Positions 27,574 through 35,421 of a DNA stretch of 64,000 bases are shown here, one piece after another; position 1 is the stretch's first letter, and every line of letters starts with the position of its first letter. The notes under the pieces were generated by a model. It had not been told where the DNA came from. It searched no databases and was given only the letters and a program-made list of their open reading frames with translations. The DNA is from CBDCCT01 sp965214995 (lineage in GTDB: Bacteria; Deinococcota; Deinococci; Deinococcales; Trueperaceae). The DNA is taken from positions 2,232,001 to 2,296,000 of the forward strand of contig CBDCCT010000002.1 in assembly GCA_965214995.1 (NCBI GenBank). Direction: 5' to 3'. Made by a program: the position numbers and the translations under genes.

Positions 27574-27658
27574 TTGGATTATGATAAATCGGAATGATTA
27601 CGAAAAGTGTCACATAAGTGTCAAAGACGGGATTTTCTGCGTAGGGTGAAGGACCGCA

Positions 27659-28351
27659 TTAAGCGTTTCGGTTTGACGGGTGAGGTGTGGGCTCGAGCCA
27701 CGGAAATCCCCAGGGGTCGCTCTGAGAAAGCGGATTGACCCGCGCCGCGTCGTGCGTGCGCACGGGAAGAGGAAAATCGTCCGGCGACACCGGAACGCGC
27801 ATGACGGGACGGACGGGCTGAGGATTGACCCAGTGCGCTTCCAGAACATACCCCAGACCTGGATGCTGATATGCAGGCATTTGTTCAAAGCCGTGAGACG
27901 GGAGAACGTACACACTTCCCGCCCTCAGCAAGCTGCGCCCGTCGATTACGCTCGAGTCCACCGGCGAGAGTGAAAGAAAATAACGCATAGGGGACCACTC
28001 CCCCCGCTCCTCGACCTGAAGCGCCATGCTGAGCATTCCGTTGACGCGGGTGCGGTCCCTGAGGGCATACATCATCGCCCACACGCCGCTCGAGTCGGCA
28101 AAAACGGCGGTGCGTTTGCTGAATTCGTCGGGGCTTAGGTCTTTTGGCGTGCGGGGTTCGAAGAGGTTGATGTCTGCGCGACTCGAGCCGTGAAGAAGCC
28201 AACCCCGGCGCGTGAGCCAGTTCAGAAACACCCAACGCGGCACCGACCCCGGTAGTTTTGAAGCGTCATGCGTAGAGAGCGCAGCTTCAAACGCTTTCTC
28301 ATCCGCTTGACTCAACTTGTGCGGAGGTAACTCCAACATCCAGTCGTGCAT
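27659..28351 (-). CDS. hypothetical protein
   Basis: A 230-aa soluble protein, not recognised. It starts MHDWMLELPPHKLSQADEKAFEAAL, has a basic segment PRWVFLNWLTRRGWLLHGSS near residue 50 and ends with a proline-rich stretch. No signal peptide, transmembrane helix or clear motif is visible. The start at 28351 is chosen over upstream alternatives because a TACGCT box lies 5 nt before the ATG, matching other leaderless genes. It follows the small gene 28410-28664 on the same strand and is about 85 nt before hemA. Confidence 0.6.
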   Translation of the reverse strand: MHDWMLELPPHKLSQADEKAFEAALSTHDASKLPGSVPRWVFLNWLTRRGWLLHGSSRADINLFEPRTPKDLSPDEFSKRTAVFADSSGVWAMMYALRDRTRVNGMLSMALQVEERGEWSPMRYFLSLSPVDSSVIDGRSLLRAGSVYVLPSHGFEQMPAYQHPGLGYVLEAHWVNPQPVRPVMRVPVSPDDFPLPVRTHDAARVNPLSQSDPWGFPWLEPTPHPSNRNA

Positions 28352-28409
28352 ACCGCAGCGTATCACCACCGCAAGAGCAGCACGGTTGAGCCTTTTTAGT
28401 GACGGGCTT

Positions 28410-28664
28410 CTAACCCTCGAGCGCAACCCTTTCCTCCACCTCGTCGGGCACGCCGAGTTCAAAGAGGACGCTTGCGTGATTTTCCCCCGGCTCGAGCGAA
28501 CACAGGGGGAGGTCTCCCGCCCTGGCCTCTTTCGGAAGCCACGCCGCGGGCACCATCAGGGTGGAGCCGTCGCCGCGTTTGAGGCTGGCGTGGTGGTTTA
28601 GGTGCTCGAGCTTTAAGCGTTCGGGCTCACCCCGGTCTACATGGTGGAGTGTGTGGTTCGTCAC
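28410..28664 (-). CDS. small DUF3006-like protein
   Basis: An 84-aa acidic protein starting VTNHTLHHVDRGEPERLKLEHLNHHASLK. The pattern of an early VDR, a central beta-rich part and MVPAAWLPKEARAGDL resembles DUF3006 proteins, small domains of unknown function; the match is by eye and loose. The GTG at 28664 has a TAGATT box 7 nt upstream (leaderless type). Its 3' end overlaps the upstream extension of the next gene's frame but not the start chosen for it. Its start faces that of the receiver gene at 28737, 72 nt away. Confidence 0.5.
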   Translation of the reverse strand: MTNHTLHHVDRGEPERLKLEHLNHHASLKRGDGSTLMVPAAWLPKEARAGDLPLCSLEPGENHASVLFELGVPDEVEERVALEG

Positions 28665-28736
28665 TCCGCCCAATCTAACCTCTTCATGCTCCCAAACGTA
28701 AGACTTCTGTGACAGCCCTCACCTTACCCTGTGAGC

Positions 28737-29153
28737 ATGGACCGAAAAACCATCCTCCTCGTCGAGAGCGACCCGGCGCGCCGCCTGCGCCGCTGTCACG
28801 CTCTAAGTCGAGACTATGACGTGGTAACCCCAACCGACGGCGGCGCGGCGACGAGGTTCTTGGCGAAGTGCGTCCCCGACCTCCTCATCCTCGACGTGGA
28901 CGCGCCCTCCGTCAACGGCTTCGACATCTGCCGACAGGTCAAGCTTCAAGAGGTGTTTAAAGGCGTGAGCGTGCTGCTCATGACGGGCGACAAGAGCACG
29001 GCCACGCAGCTTTACGGCGCGCTCGCCAACGCGGACGCCATCCTCTGCCAAGAGGCGGGTGAGGACAAATTGCGAGAAGTTGTAGCGGGACTTTTTGACC
29101 GGGAGAGGTTTTCGGTGATTTTACACAGTACCCAGTCTCTGAGGGCCGTTTGA
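28737..29153 (+). CDS. stand-alone receiver (CheY-like) protein
   Basis: A 138-aa receiver domain without an output domain. Phospho-acceptor Asp is near residue 53 in LLILDVDAP and the threonine switch residue is in LLMTGDKS. The usual lysine-proline pair after the fifth strand is missing (ADAILCQEAGEDKL), and the N-terminal acidic cluster is ESD, so phosphorylation chemistry may differ. TACCCT lies 6 nt before the ATG (leaderless type); a GTG at 28731 would put no gap after that box. No kinase gene is adjacent. Confidence 0.8.
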   Translation: MDRKTILLVESDPARRLRRCHALSRDYDVVTPTDGGAATRFLAKCVPDLLILDVDAPSVNGFDICRQVKLQEVFKGVSVLLMTGDKSTATQLYGALANADAILCQEAGEDKLREVVAGLFDRERFSVILHSTQSLRAV

Positions 29154-29172
29154 CCTTTTAAGCCCTGCCCAA

Positions 29173-29306
29173 TTAAACCCTGCCCAACACCCTGCAAACA
29201 GCGTGCCCCTCCCTCACGACGCGGCCAAACTTGGTGAGGTGCTCGAGCACGTCCAGCCTGGCGACGACCGCGCCAAAGCCGGGGCCGACGTGCCACGCGA
29301 CCTTGC
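29173..29306 (-). pseudogene. C-terminal remnant of a metallo-beta-lactamase-like gene
   Basis: The minus strand reads VAWHVGPGFGAVVARLDVLEHLTKFGRVVREGHAVCRVLGRV and a stop, about 43 residues that look like the C-terminal helices of an MBL-fold hydrolase. No start codon or upstream metal motif (HxHxDH) exists. The open end coincides with a 10-bp direct repeat CGTTATTAAC at 29308-29327, which may mark a deletion junction. Family assignment is by eye. Confidence 0.4.
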
Positions 29307-29327
29307 CCGTTATTAACCGTTATTAAC

Positions 29328-29760
29328 TAGGCACGTCCAACTTGATTTTCGCTAAATAATGAGTTGACCTTTTTTGCTTTTACGTTTGGCTGTTGGCTTC
29401 CAGTAGTCAGCTAAACCGTTTTGAGCACCCCCGACATTTTGGTAAATTAAGGTTGATTTGCCAATCTGGCACTCAATCCACGAGGCAGGGGCCGACAGGC
29501 CAGCCGAGGGTTCGGAACACTCGAGGCGCGCGGGGCATGTGCAGCGTGTGATTGATGCACAGCGTTCGTTGTGTCTGTATGTGATACTGCAACACGTCTG
29601 TGAAAAAGTTCACACAGCATCGGTGGATTGAGGGAGTCAACTTGCTGTCCATGTTCACCCTGTACGTGCGAACAGCAGGCAAAAGCACAAAGGGGGTAGC
29701 TGACTGGAACATTCCACACCGTCTTTACGCCATCACGAATCTTTCAGGAGGACAGCCACA
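29328..29760. other. gene-free, relatively AT-rich leader region
   Basis: No gene is supported here. A possible promoter (TTGAGC near 29420 and TAAATT near 29443) lies about 315 nt before the lipoprotein start, which would leave a long 5' leader; a CAGGAGG ribosome site ends close to 29754. An apparent 80-90 codon reading on the minus strand has no ribosome site or family features. Confidence 0.35.
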
Positions 29761-31368
29761 GTGACACGACCAGCTACACATCGTCTTAAACTTTCACACC
29801 TTAAACTTCCACTCTTTGTCTCTTTAGTTTTCGTTCTCGCCGCTTGTTCTGAGGAGGGTGTCACGCCCAGCATCACCCCTCAGGCCGTTTCGGGGGGGAC
29901 CGTCGCGCCGGACCTGCTTACGGTCGGCAACTTCCGCCCCGCCGGGGAAAACGTCAACGGTAGCGGTGGCGAGGACACGCTTGTCGATTTCACCTTTGAC
30001 GAGCCCGCGACCGTCAGCTCCTGCTGCGCGGGTTTCCAGCTCGTGCCCGTGGACGGCGGCACCCCGCTCGAGGCGCTCACGTTTACGGACGGCGACGGCA
30101 CCACGACGATCACTTTCGCGTTCGAGGGTGAGGTTCAAGCGGGGGACATCGCCAGGGGCACGGTCGACCAGAACATTGTGCAGGCCGCGGGCGCGGGGAG
30201 TGGGACCAACAACCCGCCACAAGCGGCGGCGGTCGGTAACGGCGGCAACACCGCCGACCCCGACCTTGTGTCGGTAACCAAAGACGGCGACCAACTCCTG
30301 TTCGAGTTTGACGAGTCCATTGCGGAAGACGACGACGTGGTGCAGAACACGTCGGGGCTGCGTTTCTACACCCAAAACGCCGACATTTACCTCTCCTCGG
30401 CGGTCAAACAGCGCTCAACAACGACGCTAAGCGCCATCTACGACCTGCCTGCAGGCGTAACGCTGGACGACGCCGTGGGCGGCTTTGTCGTCGCGGGTAC
30501 GGTTGCGGGAGACCAACTCAACCCCAACGAGCTTGACGAGGTCGCGCCCGTGGGCGACACCGGCGCGGTGGTTTGCCCCGCCCCCGACCTTGCCGGAACC
30601 ACGGGCGACGGCTCCGGCCCGACCGAAGCGCCCGATCTACTGGAGGTCGGCAACTTCCGCCGCGGCCCTTTCACCGACGACTACGAACCGACCACCTGTG
30701 TGGACTTTGTGTTCGACCAAGCCGCCTACCTCAACGGGGGTGCGTTGTCGAACTTCCACCTCGTCCCGCTTAGCGCGTCGGACGCGCTCGACGGCTCGAC
30801 CAACGCAAAGGCCGAGAGCGACCAAACAGGTGACGTCGTGGTGACGGTTGTTTTCCTGGGTGAGCTCGAGCCCGCCGACTTCGCCCGCGGTTACGTCGAT
30901 ACCGGCGTGGTCAATTCGGCGCAAAACAACGTCAGCGCGGCGAATCCGCTCAACATCAACCAGGCCGCCAACATCGAGCCGAACACCTTCACCGAGAACC
31001 CAGACCTCGCCCAAAACCTCACATCGGTCGAGCGGCAGAGCGAAGTTTGGCTCATCTTCAAGTTCGACGAGCCGCTTACCGACGACGACGTCATCCAAAA
31101 CACGAGCGGCCTTAGGGTTTATTTCCCCGCCACGAGCCAGAGCTCGACGATTCCCGACGCCGGAGCCGTAAAGGTGAAGCGCGTAGACGAGCGCACGCTC
31201 CGCGCCAAATTCAAAGACCTCCCCGAGGGCTACCGTCTCCGCGACGCGGTGGGCGCGTACGTCGTTCAGGGCACGGTTCAGGCTGCTAAGGGCTCGCGCG
31301 GCGGCAACGACGGCAAGAGCGCTTTTGACGAAACGTTTCTCACCATCGACTGGCCGGGGTCGCGTTAA
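29761..31368 (+). CDS. acidic lipoprotein with two tandem ~240-residue repeats
   Basis: A 535-aa exported protein of unknown function. A signal peptide ending in a lipobox-like LAAC (Cys near residue 29) predicts a membrane-anchored lipoprotein. The mature part consists of two similar units, about residues 50-250 and 285-515. Each contains APDLL-VGNFR, VDF-FDE/Q, F-LVP, ARG-VD, LVSV/LTSV, F-FDE/P, VVQNTSGLR/VIQNTSGLR, and DAVG-(F/Y)VV-GTV. Both are rich in Asp, Gly and Thr and low in Lys. GTG start with AGGAGG upstream; it is monocistronic and ends in a strong terminator. Beta-sandwich repeats binding calcium or a polymer would fit, but this is inference. Confidence 0.75.
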   Translation: MTRPATHRLKLSHLKLPLFVSLVFVLAACSEEGVTPSITPQAVSGGTVAPDLLTVGNFRPAGENVNGSGGEDTLVDFTFDEPATVSSCCAGFQLVPVDGGTPLEALTFTDGDGTTTITFAFEGEVQAGDIARGTVDQNIVQAAGAGSGTNNPPQAAAVGNGGNTADPDLVSVTKDGDQLLFEFDESIAEDDDVVQNTSGLRFYTQNADIYLSSAVKQRSTTTLSAIYDLPAGVTLDDAVGGFVVAGTVAGDQLNPNELDEVAPVGDTGAVVCPAPDLAGTTGDGSGPTEAPDLLEVGNFRRGPFTDDYEPTTCVDFVFDQAAYLNGGALSNFHLVPLSASDALDGSTNAKAESDQTGDVVVTVVFLGELEPADFARGYVDTGVVNSAQNNVSAANPLNINQAANIEPNTFTENPDLAQNLTSVERQSEVWLIFKFDEPLTDDDVIQNTSGLRVYFPATSQSSTIPDAGAVKVKRVDERTLRAKFKDLPEGYRLRDAVGAYVVQGTVQAAKGSRGGNDGKSAFDETFLTIDWPGSR

Positions 31369-31422
31369 CGCGCCAGGTTGAGAGGCCGAGCATAAACCAA
31401 CGTTCGCCTTGACACGTGACAG

Positions 31423-31462
31423 GCAAAACGCGGGGTATATATACCCCGCGTTTTGCGTTTTT
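31423..31462 (+). terminator. rho-independent terminator, 34-nt perfect palindrome
   Basis: GCAAAACGCGGGGTATA is followed directly by its exact reverse complement (31423-31456), then GTTTTT. With the TATATATA centre as loop this gives a very stable hairpin about 55 nt past the lipoprotein stop. Confidence 0.85.
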
Positions 31463-31544
31463 GGCCTCGAGAACCGCCGCGACGCTTTCCGACATTTCCA
31501 CCTTATCTTTGCGTTATGGCGGTACGATGCGGTGTGGAGGAACT

Positions 31545-31907
31545 ATGATTGCCGTCGCCAACCGAATTTTTGTGAACCCCGACTACGCCGAGGCCTTTGA
31601 GGAACGTTTCCGCGACCGCGCGGGTTTAGTTGACGAGATGCCCGGCTTTCTCTTTAACCAGGTGCTGCGCCCGAGCAGGCCCGACGACCCCTACGTGGTC
31701 CTCACCTACTGGGATTCTCACGAACATTTCAAAGCCTGGACGGAATCGGATGCGTTCAAAAAGGGCCACGCCCAGAGCGGGTCCTTGCCCAGAGAAGCAT
31801 TCACGGGGCGCAACAAGCTCGAGATTCACCAAATCATCCAAGATTCGCGCGACCCCGGTTTGGAGGTCGAGGCGCCGCTGAACCTAGAGGACGCGGCGCA
31901 CGGGTAG
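31545..31907 (+). CDS. ABM-domain (heme-degrading monooxygenase-like) protein
   Basis: A 120-aa protein of the antibiotic-biosynthesis-monooxygenase fold, close in pattern to IsdG/HmoB-type heme oxygenases: NRIFVNPDYAEAFEERFRDRAGLVDEMPGFLFNQVLRP, then YVVLTYWDSHEHFKAWTESDAFKKGH. The Asn near residue 6, a Trp in YWDS and His residues in the second half are compatible with heme degradation, though not proof. Start is ATG 31545 with GGAGG 5 nt upstream; the frame extends into the terminator but that part is noncoding. With a heme operon elsewhere in the window, a role in heme turnover is plausible. Confidence 0.75.
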   Translation: MIAVANRIFVNPDYAEAFEERFRDRAGLVDEMPGFLFNQVLRPSRPDDPYVVLTYWDSHEHFKAWTESDAFKKGHAQSGSLPREAFTGRNKLEIHQIIQDSRDPGLEVEAPLNLEDAAHG

Positions 31908-32033
31908 AAGAGCAGTGATGAGTGGTGAGTGGGTAGTAGTTAGAGAAGCTTGACAAGGCGTTTGCGGGGTAGGGGAGTGAGGGAAACGAAGAGACCTTCT
32001 CCCATCTCTCTACCCTCTATCTCCCCACCTTCT
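31908..32033. terminator. purine/pyrimidine inverted tract between convergent genes
   Basis: GGGGTAGGGGAGTGAGGGAA (from 31965) faces pyrimidine runs with TCTCCC, CTACCC and CTCCCC up to 32033, so the transcript can fold back in either direction. It separates the convergent ABM and aldo/keto reductase genes and may act as a bidirectional terminator. Confidence 0.35.
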
Positions 32034-32849
32034 TTACCGCTCCCAGTCCGGGCTGTCGTCCGGGTCCACCATCCGTTCGCCTTTGTTCAAGTCAAAGATT
32101 CTCTGCATCTCCTCGTCACTCAGTTCAAAGTTAAAAATGTCAAAGTTGCTCTCGCGGTGTTCGGCGCTCGAGGCCTTGGGAATCGCCGCCACCTGCTCTT
32201 GCTGCACCAACCAGCGCAGCGTGACCTGGACGGCGTTTTTGCCGTGTCGCTCGCCAATTTCGCTTAGCGTCTCGTCGTCCATTACTTCCCCTTGCGCCAC
32301 CGGGCTGTAGGCGGTCAGCATATAATCCCGCTCGCGCGCCTGGGTGAGGAGCTTATTTTGCGACAGATATGGGTGATACTCCACCTGGTTGCAGAACACG
32401 GGCGCGATTCCGAACGCCTCATCGACCAGCGAGGGCGTAAAGTTGCTCACGCCGATGTGCTTGACCGCGCCCTCGCGCTGAAGCTCCAAGAGTGCCCCCA
32501 GCGTCTCTTCCAAGGGCACGTCCGGGTTGGGCCAGTGTAGCAGGAGCAGGTCCACATAGTCGGTGCCGAGCTTTTTCAAGCTCTCGCGGGTGGAGGAGAG
32601 GGCTTTGTCGCGGCTGAAGTTGTCCGGTCTCACTTTGGTGGTTAAAAAGATGTCGCCCCTCGAGACGCCCGACTTCTTGATGCCTTCGCCCACCCTCTCC
32701 TCGTTGTCGTAGCCCTGCGCGGTGTCGATATGCCGGTAGCCGAGCGAAAGCGCGTGCGCGACCCCCTGGGTGCATTCTTCTCCAGAAAGCTGCCAAGTAC
32801 CAAAGCCGAGCGCTGGGACTTTTTCGTTCTGAACATTAACGTAAATCAT
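32034..32849 (-). CDS. aldo/keto reductase
   Basis: NADPH-dependent reductase of carbonyl compounds, in the 2,5-diketo-gluconate reductase-like group. The 271-aa TIM barrel keeps the catalytic tetrad: Asp and Tyr in HIDTAQGYDNE (residues 41-51), Lys in LTTKVRP (near 70) and His in LLLLHWPNP (near 105). Cofactor contacts GVSNF and the C-terminal IPKASS are present. A purine site (AAAGGAA) precedes the ATG. It is divergent from the MerR-type regulator. Confidence 0.92.
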   Translation of the reverse strand: MIYVNVQNEKVPALGFGTWQLSGEECTQGVAHALSLGYRHIDTAQGYDNEERVGEGIKKSGVSRGDIFLTTKVRPDNFSRDKALSSTRESLKKLGTDYVDLLLLHWPNPDVPLEETLGALLELQREGAVKHIGVSNFTPSLVDEAFGIAPVFCNQVEYHPYLSQNKLLTQARERDYMLTAYSPVAQGEVMDDETLSEIGERHGKNAVQVTLRWLVQQEQVAAIPKASSAEHRESNFDIFNFELSDEEMQRIFDLNKGERMVDPDDSPDWER

Positions 32850-33015
32850 CGCGTTCCTTTCCGTTTCGCGTGCCTTTTGAGACTTGCTTACTCACGCCAC
32901 CATAAGAAGGAAGAAGCGAAAACACTGCGAGAGAGGGCGCAGTTTGTGAAGTGTCGCTCAGCTCCCAAAGCTGCGGTTTTTGGTGGGCTCGAGCCCCAAA
33001 GTTTTTGCAACCGAC

Positions 33016-33046
33016 TTGACTCTCCCCCAAGGGCAGCCCTCATACT
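33016..33046 (+). promoter_or_regulatory. promoter of the merR-type gene with 19-bp spacer
   Basis: TTGACT (33016-33021) and CATACT (33041-33046) are 19 nt apart, and the spacer carries the palindrome AGGGC-A-GCCCT (33030-33040). Overlong spacers with a central dyad are the hallmark of promoters activated by MerR-family proteins. The GTG of the regulator gene starts 7 nt after the -10 box. Confidence 0.5.
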
Positions 33047-33053
33047 GCTAAGG

Positions 33054-33887
33054 GTGAACGAGACCAGAACGTCGCAAGGCTTGATGACCATCGGGGCGTT
33101 TGCCAAACGCACGAGGCTTTCCTACAAGGCGCTGCGTCTCTATGACGCAATGGGCCTGTTGCCGCCTGCTTTTGTCGATGAAGAGAGCAGTTATCGCTAT
33201 TACAGCGAGGGGCAAGTGGAGAAAGCGGAGTTGATAGGGTTACTTAGGCAGCTCGAGATGCCGCTCAACCACATCGCTCAGGTGCTCGATTTAGAAGGCA
33301 AGAGAGCCTCACAAGCCGTTGCCCGTTACTGGAAGGGTGTCGAAGCCGACCTTCGCACCAAACGCCAACTCGTTCGCTACCTCGAGCGTTACCTCGAGGG
33401 AAAAGGAGAAAGCATGTTTGACATTCAGACCCGCGATGTTCCCGAACAAAAGGTGTTGACGCTAGAGCGCCACGTTTATGTCAAGGATTTAACCGGGTTC
33501 ATTGGTGAGTCCATGCAAGGCCTCTATAACCATCTCGCCCAAAAGGGCTCGAGCGCCGCCGCCCCTTTTGTGGTGTATCACGGGCGCGTCAACGAGGATT
33601 CGGACGGGCCTGTCGAGACCTGCGTTCCTTTTAAGGGCAGCGTAGAGCCAGCGGGGGAGATGCGTATCCGGCTCGAGCCCGCGCACAAGGAGGCTTACAC
33701 ACGTTTGACCAAGGCGCAGGTAACTTTCCCCGGCATCTTGGAAGCCTTCGACGCCGTTCACAAGCATCTTCAGAACGCGGGAAAAATGCCGAGCGGTTCT
33801 CCGAGAGAGGTCTACTTTACCGATTGGGAGGCCACCGGAGACGACGAGCCCGCCTGCGATGTTGTTTTCCCTTACATGGACGCGTGA
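33054..33887 (+). CDS. MerR-family regulator with GyrI-like effector domain
   Basis: A 277-aa transcription factor. Residues about 9-80 form a MerR winged helix (MTIGAFAKRTRLSYKALRLYDAMGLLPPAFVDEESSYRYYSEGQVEKAELIGLLR), followed by a coiled linker, then a GyrI-like small-molecule domain (about 120-275). This architecture resembles BltR/TipA-type drug sensors. Start: the frame stays open far upstream, but GTG 33054 follows a MerR-type promoter; ATG 33084 is an alternative. It is divergent from the aldo/keto reductase, a possible target (inference). Confidence 0.85.
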   Translation: MNETRTSQGLMTIGAFAKRTRLSYKALRLYDAMGLLPPAFVDEESSYRYYSEGQVEKAELIGLLRQLEMPLNHIAQVLDLEGKRASQAVARYWKGVEADLRTKRQLVRYLERYLEGKGESMFDIQTRDVPEQKVLTLERHVYVKDLTGFIGESMQGLYNHLAQKGSSAAAPFVVYHGRVNEDSDGPVETCVPFKGSVEPAGEMRIRLEPAHKEAYTRLTKAQVTFPGILEAFDAVHKHLQNAGKMPSGSPREVYFTDWEATGDDEPACDVVFPYMDA

Positions 33888-33989
33888 GCAAGGTAAACGG
33901 CTCTGGCTAATGACGCGCCTAGCAAAACGTCCTAACAAGCGCTGACCCGTCCCGCTTAGATTTCAAAGTTGGCCTCAAAGCGTCAACAG

Positions 33990-34029
33990 GTCCAACGGCA
34001 AGCTCGACCTTAGAGTTTTGCCGTTGGAC
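33990..34029. other. stem-loop with perfect 12-bp arms
   Basis: GTCCAACGGCAA (33990-34001) and TTGCCGTTGGAC (34018-34029) pair fully around a 16-nt loop, in the gap between the merR-type gene and ppgK. No U-run follows, so it is not a normal terminator; it may be an RNA-processing or pausing signal. Confidence 0.5.
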
Positions 34030-34128
34030 GGTTGCGACGTTGGGTTGAGGCTCGAGCGCCCGCCTCTTTCCTCTCAGCCCTCCCCTCTTTCCCCTGCACT
34101 TTTCTCCCCCAACCATGTAAACTGCCCT

Positions 34129-34878
34129 ATGCCAAAAGACCAAACAATCTTGGGTATCGACATCGGCGGCTCGGGCATCAAGGCGGCCCCCGTGGACGTT
34201 GACAAGGGCGAACTCGCCGAGGAGCGCCACCGCATCAAAACGCCCCAGCCGTCGCACCCGGAGGCGGTGGCAAAGGTGGTCGCCAAACTCGTCAAGCACT
34301 TCGACTACGGGGGGCCGGTGGGCTGCACCTTCCCGGCGGTGGTGCGGCGCGGCGTCACCCTGTCGGCGGCGAACGTGGACAAAAGCTGGATTGGTACCGA
34401 CGCCGCCGCGCTTTTTACGGAGGCGACGGGCCAACCCTTTGTGGTGCTCAACGACGCCGACGCCGCCGGGGTGGCCGAGATGAAGTTTGGCGCGGGCCGG
34501 GAAACGGAGGGCGTGGTGTTCGTCCTCACCTTCGGCACGGGCATCGGCAGCGCGCTTTTTGTGGATGGGAAACTCGTGCCCAACACCGAACTGGGTCACT
34601 TGGAGCTTGACGGGCGGGAGGTCGAGCCCTGGGCCGCGGACCGGGCGCGCAAGGACGAGGATTTGAGCTGGAAGCGGTGGGCGAAGCGGGTGAACACGTA
34701 TTTGGAGCACTTAGAATTCCTCTTCTCCCCCGACCTCTTTATCCTGGGCGGCGGCGCGAGCAAAAAGAGCGACAAGTTTTTGCCATACATTACGACCAGA
34801 AGTCCTGTGGTCCCCGCCGAACTTCTAAATGAAGCGGGCATCGTGGGCGCGGCGCTCGTCGCCAAGGAGGGGGCCTAG
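34129..34878 (+). CDS. ppgK: polyphosphate glucokinase
   Basis: Phosphorylates glucose using inorganic polyphosphate (and often ATP). The 249-aa ROK-family protein has the phosphate motif LGIDIGGSGIKAAPVD (residues 7-22), the sugar-site VLNDADAAGVAEM with the catalytic Asp, LTFGTGIGSALFVDG, and NTELGHLELDGRE in place of the zinc-finger motif of other ROK kinases, which is diagnostic for PpgK. ATG at 34129 has TAAACT 5 nt upstream (leaderless type). Confidence 0.92.
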   Translation: MPKDQTILGIDIGGSGIKAAPVDVDKGELAEERHRIKTPQPSHPEAVAKVVAKLVKHFDYGGPVGCTFPAVVRRGVTLSAANVDKSWIGTDAAALFTEATGQPFVVLNDADAAGVAEMKFGAGRETEGVVFVLTFGTGIGSALFVDGKLVPNTELGHLELDGREVEPWAADRARKDEDLSWKRWAKRVNTYLEHLEFLFSPDLFILGGGASKKSDKFLPYITTRSPVVPAELLNEAGIVGAALVAKEGA

Positions 34879-34958
34879 CCGGGGGCTGCCGACGACTTGC
34901 CCAAACATGTGACATAGTGCCTATAGCTTAGCGGGGCGGGTAGCAGTAAAGGAGCGTC

Positions 34959-35333
34959 ATGCCAAAACTCACGGTTGACGGAAAAACGGAGTCGTTCGGC
35001 GCGGACAAGCGTCTGGTCCTAGCCATCGAGGAGATGGGCGTTAATATCGGCCACCGCTGCGGCGGCAAGGCGAGATGCACGACGTGCCGCGTGGAATTTG
35101 TTTCGGGCGAACCCGAGCGGATGACCCAAGCCGAGTACGACCTGCTCAAAAGTAAAGACTTACTGGGTCAAGTGCGCCTCTCCTGCCAACTCCTCTGCGA
35201 CGAGGAGATAGAACTGCGCCCCGTGATGACTCTGGAAACAGTCGAAGGCTGGACCGACACCGGCCCCGAACCCACCGCCGCCATCGAGCCCACCCCGGAG
35301 TGGAACGACAAAGCGGCGTTGATGGAAAGCTGA
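34959..35333 (+). CDS. 2Fe-2S ferredoxin
   Basis: A 124-aa electron carrier of the plant/adrenodoxin type. The cluster ligands are Cys in GHRCGGKARCTTCRVEF (near residues 34, 39 and 42) and the fourth in VRLSCQLLC (near 78). A proline/Glu-rich tail of about 25 residues follows the domain. AAAGGAG precedes the ATG. It lies between ppgK and the aminotransferase; no partner reductase is adjacent. Confidence 0.92.
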   Translation: MPKLTVDGKTESFGADKRLVLAIEEMGVNIGHRCGGKARCTTCRVEFVSGEPERMTQAEYDLLKSKDLLGQVRLSCQLLCDEEIELRPVMTLETVEGWTDTGPEPTAAIEPTPEWNDKAALMES

Positions 35334-35353
35334 GGTCGAAGCTCGTTCTTGAG

Positions 35354-35386
35354 GATGGGGAGGCAAAATCTCCCTATCTCCCCATC
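35354..35386. terminator. weak terminator-like hairpin
   Basis: GATGGGGAG (35354-35362) pairs with CTCCCCATC (35378-35386) just past the ferredoxin stop. There is no U-run, so it could attenuate or only stabilise the message. Confidence 0.35.
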
Positions 35387-35421
35387 CACTCCCTATCTCA
35401 CCAAAGCCGGAGACCCCCGCC

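Noticed and set aside
29447..29719. Overlapping 79-90 codon minus-strand frames before the lipoprotein gene
   Set aside because: No ribosome site, no leaderless box at the right spacing and no recognisable motif; the region looks like a leader.
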